Source: JADFDG01 sp965232985 (GTDB lineage Bacteria; Pseudomonadota; Gammaproteobacteria; Pseudomonadales; JADFDG01). Taken from it: DNA of 64,000 nt. The DNA is taken from contig CBDDRC010000009.1 of the NCBI GenBank assembly GCA_965232985.1, positions 89,213-153,212 of the forward strand, read 5' to 3'. Under the pieces are notes generated by a model that did not search any database, was not told the origin of the DNA, and saw nothing but the letters and a program-made list of their open reading frames with translations. This document shows positions 1 to 10,027 of the stretch, piece after piece; position 1 is the first letter of the stretch, and every line of letters begins with the position of its first letter. The position numbers and the translations under genes are program-made.

Positions 1-390
1 TTCACCGAGGGCGGGTTCGCGCCTGCTTTCGCCTTCCTGCGCAGCATCGGCGACGCCTACATAGCGGCCTATCGGCCGATCGTGGCGAGGCGCAAAGCAA
101 CACCGCACGGCGAGCGCGAACGTAATTTTCAGCTGTACCGGCGCGGTCGTTACGTTGAATTCAACCTGATCCATGATCGCGGTACGCTTTTTGGCCTGCA
201 GAGCGGTGGCCGTGCCGAATCCATCCTGATGTCACTGCCACCGCTGGTGCGTTGGGATTATGATTTTCAACCGCTACCCGGTTCACCGGAGGCCACGTTG
301 TACGAACGCTACCTGCAGCCGCGCGACTGGACAGACATGGTCTTGAGCAGCAATATCGCGCCGCCCACAAAAAGCGGTGCCAGAACATGA
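1..390 (+). CDS. hemF: Coproporphyrinogen III oxidase, oxygen-dependent, C-terminal part
   Basis: The window opens inside this gene; about 129 C-terminal residues are present in frame 1 up to the TGA at 388-390, out of roughly 300 in the usual family member. The stretch GRYVEFNLIHDRGTLFGLQS, followed by GGRAESILMSLPP, is the strongly conserved HemF C-terminal signature. The enzyme carries out the oxygen-dependent oxidative decarboxylation of coproporphyrinogen III to protoporphyrinogen IX in the cytoplasm (heme synthesis). The stop codon overlaps the aroE start (ATGA), so the two genes are translationally coupled, as in Pseudomonas. The start lies outside the window. Confidence 0.95.
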   Translation, partial: FTEGGFAPAFAFLRSIGDAYIAAYRPIVARRKATPHGERERNFQLYRRGRYVEFNLIHDRGTLFGLQSGGRAESILMSLPPLVRWDYDFQPLPGSPEATLYERYLQPRDWTDMVLSSNIAPPTKSGART

Positions 391-1208
391 CCGATACCTA
401 CGCCGTTTTCGGCAACCCCGTTTCGCACTCGAAATCGCCGCAAATTCATGCGCTGTTCGCCCAGCAGCTGGGCGACGAAATCGTTTATGAGCGTGTTCTG
501 GCACCCCTGAAGGATTTTCCCGGCGCGGTGCGCGCCTTCATTCGTCATGGTGGCCGCGGCTTCAACGTTACCCTGCCATTCAAGGAAGAGGCGTGGCGGA
601 TGGCGCGCCGCCGCACGCCGCGGGCGGAAAAAGCCGGGGCAGTGAACACGGTGAGCGTCGAGCATGACGGCCACCTTGCCGGCGACAACACCGATGGTGT
701 TGGCATCGTGCGCGATCTCACGCAGAACCTCGGTTGGCCGTTGCGCGGCCAGCGCGTACTGGTGATCGGTGCTGGCGGCGCTGTACGCGGCATTCTCACC
801 GCGCTGCTTGCCGAGCAACCGCAGTTGGTGGTTATTGCCAACCGCACTGCCGCCAAGGCCGTCAAGCTGGCCACGTTGTTTGCCAACGAAGGCGTCGTAA
901 GTGGTGACGGTTTTGAGGCGCTGGTCGATGCACATCCGTTCGATGTTGTCATCAACGGTACGTCGGCCAGTCTTGGCGGCAGCCTGCCCGCCGTGCCACC
1001 GAATACGATCGATACCAACACGCGCTGCTACGACATGATGTACGGGCGCAACGAAACCGTATTCAACCGCTGGGCACGCAAACAGGGTGCTGCAGTATGC
1101 GTTGATGGTCTTGGCATGCTCGTTGAGCAGGCTGCCGAGGCATTTTTCGTCTGGCGAGGCAAGCGGCCACAGACGGCACCGGTGATTGCGGCGATGCGTA
1201 AAATGTAG
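387..1208 (+). CDS. aroE: Shikimate dehydrogenase (NADP+)
   Basis: A 273-residue protein, the usual length for AroE. It reduces 3-dehydroshikimate to shikimate with NADPH in aromatic amino-acid synthesis. The N-terminal shikimate-binding site is visible as GNPVSHSKSP near residues 9-18. The catalytic lysine is in NVTLPFKE and the catalytic aspartate in GDNTDG. The NADP-binding GAGGAVRG motif begins the Rossmann domain near residue 130. The start ATG overlaps the hemF stop by four bases. No second copy or fusion is seen. Confidence 0.97.
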   Translation: MTDTYAVFGNPVSHSKSPQIHALFAQQLGDEIVYERVLAPLKDFPGAVRAFIRHGGRGFNVTLPFKEEAWRMARRRTPRAEKAGAVNTVSVEHDGHLAGDNTDGVGIVRDLTQNLGWPLRGQRVLVIGAGGAVRGILTALLAEQPQLVVIANRTAAKAVKLATLFANEGVVSGDGFEALVDAHPFDVVINGTSASLGGSLPAVPPNTIDTNTRCYDMMYGRNETVFNRWARKQGAAVCVDGLGMLVEQAAEAFFVWRGKRPQTAPVIAAMRKM

Positions 1209-1235
1209 GCCTCACCGATCCGTCTCGGGGCGGAT

Positions 1236-1778
1236 CTATTGGTGCCAGCCCTGCGCCATGTGTTTGTCTTTCAGCTTCACGTAATTTGCGGCGGTGTAGC
1301 GAAAGAAAGAACGCTCTTTTTCACTGATCGGTCGCTGCTGCTTTGCCGGTGTGCCCATGTAGACGAAACCGCTCTCGCAGCGTTTGCCGGGCGGCACTAT
1401 CGCGCCGGCGGCGATGATCACTTCGTCCTCGATGATTGCGCCGTCCATCACCATCGCCTTCATGCCGATCAGCACCCGGTTGCCGATGGTGCAGCCGTGC
1501 AGCATTGCCTGGTGCGCAATGGTCACGTCCTCGCCGATCAGCAGCGGCCAGCCGCCGGGGTTGTAGTCGCTGGCATGGGTAATGTGCAGCACCGCACCAT
1601 CCTGCACGCTGGTGCGCGCGCCGATGCGGATGTGGTGCATGTCGCCGCGGATGACGGTGAGCGGCCAGACCGACACGTCTTCGCCCAGCTCGACTTCACC
1701 GATGACCACTGCGCTTGGGTCGACAAACACGCGCGCGCCGAGGATCGGGGTCATGCCCAGGTAGCTGCGGATGGCCAT
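1236..1778 (-). CDS. Gamma-carbonic anhydrase family hexapeptide-repeat protein (YrdA-like)
   Basis: About 180 residues built of left-handed beta-helix hexapeptide repeats (VFVDPSAVVIGEVELGEDVSVWP, then IGEDVTIAHQAMLHGCTIG in sense). Histidines in RGDMHHIRIG, HITHAS and IAHQAMLHGC match the trimer-interface metal ligands of gamma-class carbonic anhydrases. The gene may hydrate CO2, but many members show little activity. The ATG at 1778 is chosen over one at 1790 because a GAGG ribosome site lies six bases upstream and family members begin MAIRSYLG. It converges on aroE and is divergent from prlC, a common neighbour in Pseudomonas. Confidence 0.9.
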   Translation of the reverse strand: MAIRSYLGMTPILGARVFVDPSAVVIGEVELGEDVSVWPLTVIRGDMHHIRIGARTSVQDGAVLHITHASDYNPGGWPLLIGEDVTIAHQAMLHGCTIGNRVLIGMKAMVMDGAIIEDEVIIAAGAIVPPGKRCESGFVYMGTPAKQQRPISEKERSFFRYTAANYVKLKDKHMAQGWHQ

Positions 1779-1934
1779 GGGAATCCTCATTGTGGGTCAG
1801 GTTGTTGCGGGCAGGATCGCGGCGTGATTTTCGCATGATCGTCCCCCTATACTGCCGGCGAACACTGAAAATCACGACCACAGCGTTTGTGCGCTGCATT
1901 GCCGCCATCTCTGGCCCCAGGACAGATACTCCCC

Positions 1935-4013
1935 ATGAGCAACCCATTGACCACCTATACCGGCCTGCCGCCCTTTGCGGCCATCAAGCCCGAGCATATC
2001 GAGCCTGCAATCGACGAAATGATTGCCCACAACCGCGCGCAGATCGCCGAGGTGCTCGCCAGCGGCGGGCCGTTCACGTACGACAACCTCGTCGCAGTGC
2101 TGGACGAAGCCGAGGATCGTCTTGATCGTGCCTTCGACCCGGCGTCGCATCTGAACGCGGTAATGAACAACGACGCACTGCGCAAGGCCTACAACGCCTG
2201 TTTGCCGAAGCTTGCCGATTTCGCCACTGAGCTGGGCCAGAATCGTGAGCTGTTCAATGCCTATGCGCAGGTGAAAGCCAACGAGTACGCAAAGCTCGAC
2301 ACCGCGCAACAGAAAGTGATCGACAATGCGCTGCGTGACTTCCGTCTTTCCGGCATTGATTTGCCGCAGGAGCAGCAGCAGCGCTTCGCGGCAATCCAGT
2401 CGCGGCTGGCCGAAATTACCAGCCAGTACAGCGACAATGTGCTTGATGCCACCAATGCCTGGAGCAAGCATATTACCGATGTTGCGCAACTGCAGGGCCT
2501 GCCGGAATCGGCGTTGGCGCAGGCGCAGCAAACGGCGCAGCAGCGCAAGCTCACCGGTTATGTACTCACCCTCGATTTCCCGAGTTATTTCGCCGTGCTC
2601 ACCTACGCCGATGATCGGGCGCTGCGTGAAGAGCTGTACACCGCATATGCAACGCGTGCTTCCGATCAGGGTCCGCATGCCGGCAAGTATGACAACAGCG
2701 CACTGATGAGCGAGATCCTCGCGCTGCGTCACGAAGAGGCGCAGTTGCTCGGCTACCAAAACTTTGCCGAACTCTCGCTGGCGACAAAAATGGCGGACAC
2801 CAGCGAACAGGTGCTCACCTTCCTGCGAGATCTCGGCAAGAAGGCATTGCCGGCGGCAAAACATGAGGTGGAGGAGCTGAAGGCCTTCGCGAAGAAAGAA
2901 TGCGGCATCGACGATTTTCGCAGTTGGGATGCGTCCTATGCCGGGGAAAAACTCCAGCAAGCGAAGTATTCAATTTCGCAGGAAGAATTGCGGCCGTATT
3001 TCCCTGCGCCGAAGGTGCTTACCGGGATGTTCGACGTTGCCCGGCGGCTGTTTGGCGTGCGCGTGGAGGAACGCGGCAATGTGGAGGTGTGGCACAAGGA
3101 TGCGCGCTACTACGATCTTCTCGACGCGCAGGGCGAGGTAATTGCCGGTTTCTACATCGACATGTACGCGCGGCAAAACAAGCGCGGCGGCGCCTGGATG
3201 GATGATTGCCTCGCCCGCTGGCGCAAGCGCGACGGCGCCCTGCAAAAACCGGTCGCCTATCTGGTTTGCAATTTCACGCCGCCGGTAGGCGATGAGCCGG
3301 CATTGCTTACCCACGACGAAGTCACGACACTGTTCCACGAGTTTGGTCATGGCCTGCACCACATGCTGACGCGGATCGACGCGCGCGGCGTGTCGGGCAT
3401 TTCCGGCGTCGCCTGGGACGCGGTCGAGTTGCCGAGCCAGTTCATGGAGAATTGGTGCTGGGAGCCGCAAGCGCTCGCGCTGATTGCCGGGCACTACCAG
3501 AGCGGCGCGCCGCTGCCTGACGACATGCTGAAGAAAATGCTCGCTGCACGCAACTTCCAGTCGGCGATGATGATGGTGCGTCAGGTCGAGCTTTCGGTGT
3601 TCGACATGCGCCTGCACTGTGAATTTGTTGCAGGCCATGGCATAGACATTCAGAAGATTATCGATGAAGTGCGATCTGAAGTTGCTGTCATGCAGCCGCC
3701 GGCATTCAACCGCTTTCAGCATGGCTTTTCGCACATCTTTGCCGGCGGCTATGCGGCCGGGTACTACAGCTACAAGTGGGCGGAAGTGCTTTCCGCAGAT
3801 GCTTTCTCGCGCTTCGAGGAAGAAGGCATCTTCAGCGCCAAGGCCGGTGCCGATTTTCGCACGGCGATCCTCGAGCGTGGTGGCTCGGAAGAAGCTATGG
3901 ATCTGTTCAGGCGCTTCCGCGGGCGTGAGCCGAGTATCGATGCGTTGCTGCGCCACTGCGGCATAGTCGTTGATGTGTCGGCAGGCGCCGCTGCCGTCGG
4001 GCAATCTTCATGA
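1935..4013 (+). CDS. prlC: Oligopeptidase A (M3 family zinc metallopeptidase)
   Basis: A 692-residue thimet-oligopeptidase-family enzyme, close to the usual length of about 680. It degrades oligopeptides, including cleaved signal peptides, in the cytoplasm. The zinc motif HEFGH is at residues 468-472 (H468, E469, H472), with the downstream ligand in the AWDAVELPSQFMENW segment. The start MSNPLTTYTG at 1935 fits family N-termini; an upstream in-frame start at 1887 would add 16 unlikely residues. The stop overlaps the start of the next gene (ATGA), indicating an operon with the yheV-like gene. Confidence 0.95.
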   Translation: MSNPLTTYTGLPPFAAIKPEHIEPAIDEMIAHNRAQIAEVLASGGPFTYDNLVAVLDEAEDRLDRAFDPASHLNAVMNNDALRKAYNACLPKLADFATELGQNRELFNAYAQVKANEYAKLDTAQQKVIDNALRDFRLSGIDLPQEQQQRFAAIQSRLAEITSQYSDNVLDATNAWSKHITDVAQLQGLPESALAQAQQTAQQRKLTGYVLTLDFPSYFAVLTYADDRALREELYTAYATRASDQGPHAGKYDNSALMSEILALRHEEAQLLGYQNFAELSLATKMADTSEQVLTFLRDLGKKALPAAKHEVEELKAFAKKECGIDDFRSWDASYAGEKLQQAKYSISQEELRPYFPAPKVLTGMFDVARRLFGVRVEERGNVEVWHKDARYYDLLDAQGEVIAGFYIDMYARQNKRGGAWMDDCLARWRKRDGALQKPVAYLVCNFTPPVGDEPALLTHDEVTTLFHEFGHGLHHMLTRIDARGVSGISGVAWDAVELPSQFMENWCWEPQALALIAGHYQSGAPLPDDMLKKMLAARNFQSAMMMVRQVELSVFDMRLHCEFVAGHGIDIQKIIDEVRSEVAVMQPPAFNRFQHGFSHIFAGGYAAGYYSYKWAEVLSADAFSRFEEEGIFSAKAGADFRTAILERGGSEEAMDLFRRFRGREPSIDALLRHCGIVVDVSAGAAAVGQSS

Positions 4014-4252
4014 GCGGAATGAACGCGCCGCGCGGCGTGCCGGTGAAGCGGCAGTTTTTTGCCGGCACGGCGTGTCCATCGTGCCGCGCGCAGGACAAGG
4101 TGCGGCGCTGTGAGGATGCAGCCGGCATCACCTGGCTGGAGTGTCTGGCCTGCGGTTACACGCAGGATCTCACCGAGGGTTATGTCGATCCGGATGAGGC
4201 CGGCGTCGATGAAGACGCCGGCCGGCCGGTGAAGTGGAATCCGCGCGCCTGA
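4010..4252 (+). CDS. yheV: YheV-family putative zinc-ribbon protein
   Basis: An 80-residue protein with four cysteines in two CxxC pairs (CPSC near residue 22 and CLAC near 46), as expected of a small zinc ribbon. The C-terminus is acidic and ends in WNPRA. The segment LTEGYVDPDE is typical of the YheV family, which is usually coded beside prlC. Its molecular role is not established. The start overlaps the prlC stop by four bases; an alternative ATG lies three codons downstream. Confidence 0.85.
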   Translation: MSGMNAPRGVPVKRQFFAGTACPSCRAQDKVRRCEDAAGITWLECLACGYTQDLTEGYVDPDEAGVDEDAGRPVKWNPRA

Positions 4253-4337
4253 CGGGGGCTGTGCCATCAGGGGGGACCGAGGCATACTTGCCGCGCCCCG
4301 TCCTGGTCGGCACCTTTCCTACATGGAGAAAAGAACA

Positions 4338-4799
4338 ATGTTGCGTACAGTCGTGATGCTGATGGCGCTTTTCGTTAGCGGCCTGGCCATTTCGGCCGAA
4401 AATTCGGTGAAAAGCGTGCTCGGCGCCGATTCGATTGCCGGAAAATATTCCCCCGACGCACCGATCGAACTGAACCTGGACGTCAAGGGTGTAAAACTTC
4501 AGTCGATCTATTTCTCTGGCAAGCAGGCAATGGTCATCCTCTGGAACCGGCGTCCTAAAGGCGTCGGCGTGAGCGTTGACGTAACGCTGTACGACGCGCA
4601 AGGCAAATTGATCGCCGTCGGCAAGCGTCCGGTCTCGCTGATCGGTGGCTCGATCCGCGCCGGCAAGCAGGAGAACTTCAACTTCGACTTCAGCCACTAT
4701 GTTGCCGACATGGGCCAGGTCGCAACGTACGCGGTGGTGTTCTCGGTTATTGCTGGTTCTGATTCCAAAAGTTCGGTCTCGCCGGGCGATACGCCCTGA
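4338..4799 (+). CDS. Small exported protein of unknown function
   Basis: 153 residues. The ATG at 4338 has a GGAGAAAAG ribosome site 5' of it, so it is preferred over the upstream ATG at 4323. Residues 1 to about 20 (MLRTVVMLMALFVSGLAISA) form a Sec signal peptide with a plausible cut after AISA. The mature part is rich in beta-strand character and has no cysteine or recognised motif. It stands alone between yheV and a convergent haloperoxidase-like gene. I do not recognise a family. Confidence 0.75.
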   Translation: MLRTVVMLMALFVSGLAISAENSVKSVLGADSIAGKYSPDAPIELNLDVKGVKLQSIYFSGKQAMVILWNRRPKGVGVSVDVTLYDAQGKLIAVGKRPVSLIGGSIRAGKQENFNFDFSHYVADMGQVATYAVVFSVIAGSDSKSSVSPGDTP

Positions 4800-4812
4800 T
4801 TCACCTTCTGCG

Positions 4813-6726
4813 TTAAGGCACGGCAGAGCCGTCGAACCAGCGCTCGGCCTCTGCCAGTGCCGCGATGCCGACGCGGTGGCCGGTGCGACGTCCTTCGAAG
4901 TCATCCGGCGCGATATGTATCCCTCCCCACAGCCGTGACTGGCCAGCCTGGTCTGCGGCGTCGAAATAAGTCGCCCACTGCAGCACTACTGTCGCCGCCG
5001 GCCCCTCTTCGAACGACAGTCCGTTCGCCGCCGGAACGTTGTGTTCATATATCCCGCCGGGGAAAAATTCGCTGCCGGTAAAATCGGCAAGTACTTCGGC
5101 GGCCGCGCGACTGAATGTGCTGTGGCCCGAGACATAGCCGGGAAATGCCGGCGTGACGAACGTGGCGCGCTGGTAGGGCACCCAATCGCGCGCGAGCATC
5201 CAGTCGACATTGGCTCCCGTCGGTGTTGCGTGTCCTTCGCCCAGCCAGCTGCGCACGGCCACCTTGCCAACATGGGCTTTCAACCCTGCATGCGGCATGC
5301 CGGGCGCCGACGACGCGTCGGTGATCAACTCGATCAGCCCGGGGACAAGCGGCAGGCCGTCGGGATGATAGGACAGCAGCGCCGGATCGCCGGACTGGCC
5401 GAGATCCGCGCGATAGCGGATCAGCGAAATCGGTCGCGCGCCAAGATAGCGGCGCTTGGCATCCCAGGCGGCGATCGCCGCGTCGTGTAATGCGCCGTTG
5501 AGCGTGAAGTACAACCGGACATCCCACGCAAGCACGTCTTTCGCGGGCTCCACGCCGTGGAATTTTGGCTGCGGGCCGAGGGCGTCGGAAACGTCGTTGG
5601 CGAGTACGTTCCAGTGACCAGGCGGCGTCTCCGAGTGCGGCCCGTCCGCCCAGAATTCGGCGATAGCCCGGCCGTAGTCCGCCAGCAATACATTCTGGGC
5701 CGGATACGGTGCGCCGGTAGCCGGATTAAGCAGATGGCCATAGCCATCGTTGGCGCCCAAGGCATTGTTGCCGAAGACGCCCGGTGAAATGTCGACGACA
5801 TTACTGCCGTGGTTGTCGAGCGCCGCGCTCTTGCGGATCAATTCGACGAGGAGATCGTTCATGGCGACGGAATTCCAGGCCGGCACGATGTTGTCGGCGA
5901 CATAGGCTGCGCCAGACGTGGCGCGTTGAAGCGCGAAGGTTTCGACACCGCCCCACTGCGCGCCGATGTATTTTTGCAGCGCGTCGGGCTGCTGGATGCC
6001 GTTCTGCGAGATGGCGCCCGGTATGAACAGCAACTGGAACTGGTCGGGCTCCTGCATCGTGGCGCCGCCGTCGGCTACAACCAGTTGTTCATTGGCCGGC
6101 ACCCAGCCGGTGGTGTCTGCGTAGTTGCCGGTTTCGTTCGAGCCGTCTTCGATCGTGGCGGACAGTACGGTCTGCGCGACTGTGTTGCCAAACGCGGCGG
6201 GCGTATTTGCGGTCGTCGAGGTGTAACAGGGATCCAGGCCCAGCGATGTCATGTGCGCGTAAAGCCCGGACAACGTTGTGTCGGGAAAAGCAGCGCGCGC
6301 GTAACGTGTTTCGAGCACGCGGTAGGCCGCATACGCGATGGATTCGTCGCGCTCGGCGTCGGTGCCGGTGACGCGAGGGCCGCGATAGTAGCGGCCATCT
6401 GCGGTGGCATCGTAGGCAGCCCATGCGTCATACATCGCGGCTGACAGATGATAGAGATTGCGCGCGTGCACTGTCGGCTTCGGCATGTCGGTGCGGATCG
6501 CCTCGAGGATGGCTTCATCCCAGAAACGCGCCATCGAGCGGGCCGGCGGCGTTGCCGTGGCGTAGGCCACAAGATGCGGTGACCTGGCCGGAACGCCGTT
6601 GCAGCCATACAGCGGCGCGGGATCCGCAGCAACTTCGGTGTCGTTGTTCCAGGGCAGGTCGCAACCGGCAAGCAGCAGCGGCACGAGGACAACCAGGGTC
6701 CGTCGTGCAGGGCGCATCGTTCTCAT
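4813..6726 (-). CDS. Vanadium-dependent haloperoxidase-like (PAP2 superfamily) lipoprotein
   Basis: About 637 residues. A lipobox LLLAGC lies at the end of the N-terminal hydrophobic stretch, so it is probably lipid-anchored outside the cytoplasm. Three PAP2/haloperoxidase motifs are present in order: KRRYLGARPISLIR (about residue 430), PGYVSGHSTFSRAA (about 530) and SRLWGGIHIAPDDFEGR (about 600). These supply the phosphate/vanadate-binding Lys, Arg, Ser-Gly-His and His. Bacterial relatives with this architecture are annotated as vanadium-dependent haloperoxidases; a phosphatase role is also possible. The ATG at 6726 is chosen because a TTG start at 6762 lies inside a terminator stem, but its ribosome site is weak. 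Confidence 0.8.
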   Translation of the reverse strand: MRTMRPARRTLVVLVPLLLAGCDLPWNNDTEVAADPAPLYGCNGVPARSPHLVAYATATPPARSMARFWDEAILEAIRTDMPKPTVHARNLYHLSAAMYDAWAAYDATADGRYYRGPRVTGTDAERDESIAYAAYRVLETRYARAAFPDTTLSGLYAHMTSLGLDPCYTSTTANTPAAFGNTVAQTVLSATIEDGSNETGNYADTTGWVPANEQLVVADGGATMQEPDQFQLLFIPGAISQNGIQQPDALQKYIGAQWGGVETFALQRATSGAAYVADNIVPAWNSVAMNDLLVELIRKSAALDNHGSNVVDISPGVFGNNALGANDGYGHLLNPATGAPYPAQNVLLADYGRAIAEFWADGPHSETPPGHWNVLANDVSDALGPQPKFHGVEPAKDVLAWDVRLYFTLNGALHDAAIAAWDAKRRYLGARPISLIRYRADLGQSGDPALLSYHPDGLPLVPGLIELITDASSAPGMPHAGLKAHVGKVAVRSWLGEGHATPTGANVDWMLARDWVPYQRATFVTPAFPGYVSGHSTFSRAAAEVLADFTGSEFFPGGIYEHNVPAANGLSFEEGPAATVVLQWATYFDAADQAGQSRLWGGIHIAPDDFEGRRTGHRVGIAALAEAERWFDGSAVP

Positions 6727-6760
6727 CGCGTCATTCAGCAGGTTGTGTTGCACTGAAGAC

Positions 6761-6792
6761 AACAGAAAGGCACCCGGAGGTGCCTTTCTGTT
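6761..6792 (-). terminator. Rho-independent terminator after the DUF2135-like lipoprotein gene
   Basis: A perfect 14-bp inverted repeat, AACAGAAAGGCACC / GGTGCCTTTCTGTT, with a four-base loop starts 22 bases past the stop of the lipoprotein gene that ends at 6814. On the minus strand it is followed by a moderately T-rich run. It also overlaps the far 5' region of the haloperoxidase gene and should separate the two transcripts. Confidence 0.75.
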
Positions 6793-6813
6793 GTTGCGTT
6801 GGTACAGGGATGA

Positions 6814-8196
<1,383 letters not shown>

Positions 8197-8328
8197 GATG
8201 TCCGCTCCAGTTTTTCCTTGAGATGCTGAAGGATTCGCAACGACGGTTCGATGGGGTTCGCTGCGAAAAACTGGCGTATCGCCAGCCGCAGGATCGTGGC
8301 AGTCGAATCCGGCACTGTCAACAAACGT

Positions 8329-8348
8329 ACCCCTGCCAGCAGAGGGGT
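8329..8348 (-). terminator. Possible hairpin after znuB
   Basis: ACCCCT and AGGGGT form a six-base stem with an eight-base loop 24 bases beyond the znuB stop. There is no clear T-run, so this is at best a weak terminator or a chance palindrome. Confidence 0.25.
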
Positions 8349-8371
8349 CCACAGTGACGCTCACCTTCTGA

Positions 8372-9157
8372 TCAGCGCGCCGCCGGCACCAGCCGTGTCG
8401 CCATGAACACGACCGCCGCCGTCGCCACAATCGCCGGCCCCGCCGGAATGTCGAACCACCAGCTTGCGGCCATCCCGCCGACCACGCTCGCCATGCCGAT
8501 TGCGGCGGCGAGCAGCGCCATCGGTTCCGGATCGCGCGCGAAGCGGCGCGCGGCGGCGGCCGGCACCAGCAGCAGTGCCGTTACCAGCAGCAGGCCGACA
8601 ACGCGCATCGACAGCGCAATGATGATTGCCAGGGCAATCACCAGCAGGAACCGGACCAGCTTCGTATTGATGCCTTCGATGCGCGCGATGTCCTCATCGA
8701 CGGTTGCGGCCAGCAGCCGGCGCCACACGAGCGTGAGCAGTGCGAGGGCGACGCTGGCGCCGGTGACGATCATTGCCGCCATTGTCGTGTTGATGCCGAG
8801 CAAATCGCCGAACAGCCAGGCGAGTAGGTCGGGGCGCAAGCCGTCGACCAGGGTCACAGCGATGATGCCGAACGCAAGCGCGGTGTGCGCGAGCACGCCG
8901 AGCAGGGTGTCGTTGCCCAGATCGCGGCCGCGTGCAAGCCAGGCGAGGCCGGCGGCGAGCAGGACGCAGGTGCCGAGGATCGCCAGCGTCGGGTTGATGT
9001 GCGCCAGCGCGCCGAGCGCGACGCCGAGCAGCGCGCCGTGCGCCAGGGTGTCGCCGAAAAACGCCATGCGCCGCCAGACCAGAAAGCAGCCCAGCGGCCC
9101 GGCGGCGGCGGCAATGGCGAGGCCGGCAACGAGCGGCGGCAGCAGCAATTCAAACAT
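8372..9157 (-). CDS. znuB: Zinc ABC transporter, permease ZnuB
   Basis: About 261 residues with eight or so hydrophobic segments of the ABC-3 type (ZnuB/TroC family), forming the membrane channel for Zn2+ uptake. The ATG at 9157 overlaps the znuC stop by one base (TGATG), so translation is coupled. An upstream in-frame start at 9175 lies inside znuC and is less likely. Partner genes are znuC directly upstream and znuA at 11,039 on the other strand. Confidence 0.93.
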   Translation of the reverse strand: MFELLLPPLVAGLAIAAAAGPLGCFLVWRRMAFFGDTLAHGALLGVALGALAHINPTLAILGTCVLLAAGLAWLARGRDLGNDTLLGVLAHTALAFGIIAVTLVDGLRPDLLAWLFGDLLGINTTMAAMIVTGASVALALLTLVWRRLLAATVDEDIARIEGINTKLVRFLLVIALAIIIALSMRVVGLLLVTALLLVPAAAARRFARDPEPMALLAAAIGMASVVGGMAASWWFDIPAGPAIVATAAVVFMATRLVPAAR

Positions 9158-9924
9158 CAGTGCTTGCCCTCGCACCCGGGCCCATGCACATGCACCGCGC
9201 CGCTGAGTTCGTGCTCATGATCATGATGGTGGGTATACACAGCAAGGTGTGCAGGCGTAGTAGGCGCTTGCATCTTGCCAAAGAGCGCGACAAATTCCGG
9301 GTGCGCGCTCACCGCCTCCGGGGTGCCCGAGCAACACACATGCTGGTTGATGCAGACGACACTGTCGCTCTCGGCCATCACCAGGTGCAGATCGTGCGAG
9401 ACCATCAATACACCGCAGCCGGTTTCGTTGCGCAGTTCGCCGACCAGTCCGTAGAGCGCGTTCTGCCCGGGGATGTCCACACCCTGGGCGGGCTCGTCGA
9501 GCACCAGCAGTTGCGGCTGGCGGACGATGGCGCGGGCCAGCAGCACCCGCTGGAACTCGCCGCCGGACAACGACCCGACCTGGGCGCGGGCAAGCCGTTC
9601 GGAGCCGGTACGGGCCAGGGCATTGCGGGCGGCGGCGGCATCGGTTCCGGCCAGCTGCACGAAGCGCAGGGCGGTCAGCGGCAGGGTCGGGTCGATGGCG
9701 AGTTTCTGCGGCATATAGCCGGCAAGCAGTCCGGGCGCACGGGAGATCTGTCCTTCCTGGGGAGTAACCAGGCCGAGCACCAGCCGGGCGAGCGAGGTTT
9801 TGCCGGAACCGTTCGGCCCGACCAAGGTGGTGATGTGGCCGCTTTCAACGGTGAGGTCGATGCTGGCCAGCACCCGGCGATCGCCGTAACGCAGACCAAC
9901 TCCTTTCAGTGTGACGAGGCGCAT
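9157..9924 (-). CDS. znuC: Zinc ABC transporter, ATP-binding protein ZnuC
   Basis: 255 residues with Walker A GPNGSGKT (residues 36-43), ABC signature LSGGEFQR and Walker B LLVLDEPAQG. It hydrolyses ATP to drive Zn2+ import through ZnuB. The C-terminus carries a histidine-rich tail (YTHHHDHEHE, then HVHGPGCEGKH) that could bind zinc and sense supply; this is inference. A Zur-box-like palindrome lies about 40 bases upstream, in the intergenic region shared with pbpG. Confidence 0.95.
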   Translation of the reverse strand: MRLVTLKGVGLRYGDRRVLASIDLTVESGHITTLVGPNGSGKTSLARLVLGLVTPQEGQISRAPGLLAGYMPQKLAIDPTLPLTALRFVQLAGTDAAAARNALARTGSERLARAQVGSLSGGEFQRVLLARAIVRQPQLLVLDEPAQGVDIPGQNALYGLVGELRNETGCGVLMVSHDLHLVMAESDSVVCINQHVCCSGTPEAVSAHPEFVALFGKMQAPTTPAHLAVYTHHHDHEHELSGAVHVHGPGCEGKH

Positions 9925-9962
9925 GGCAGATCTGTGACAGGCAGGGGTGGCGTTGGGAGAAG

Positions 9963-9975
9963 GCTATGGTATAAC
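9963..9975. promoter_or_regulatory. Candidate Zur box between znuC and pbpG-znuA
   Basis: GCTATGGTATAAC is a 13-mer with arms GCTAT/ATAAC around a three-base centre. It differs by one base from the GTTAT-N3-ATAAC form of proteobacterial Zur operators. It sits between divergent znuC and pbpG, where zinc-repressed transcription of both arms would be expected. No zur gene is visible in the window. Confidence 0.5.
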
Positions 9976-10027
9976 GCATAGTCTCGGGTCCGTGTTCTTG
10001 GCCCTGTTTCTTTTTGCAGACAAGCAG

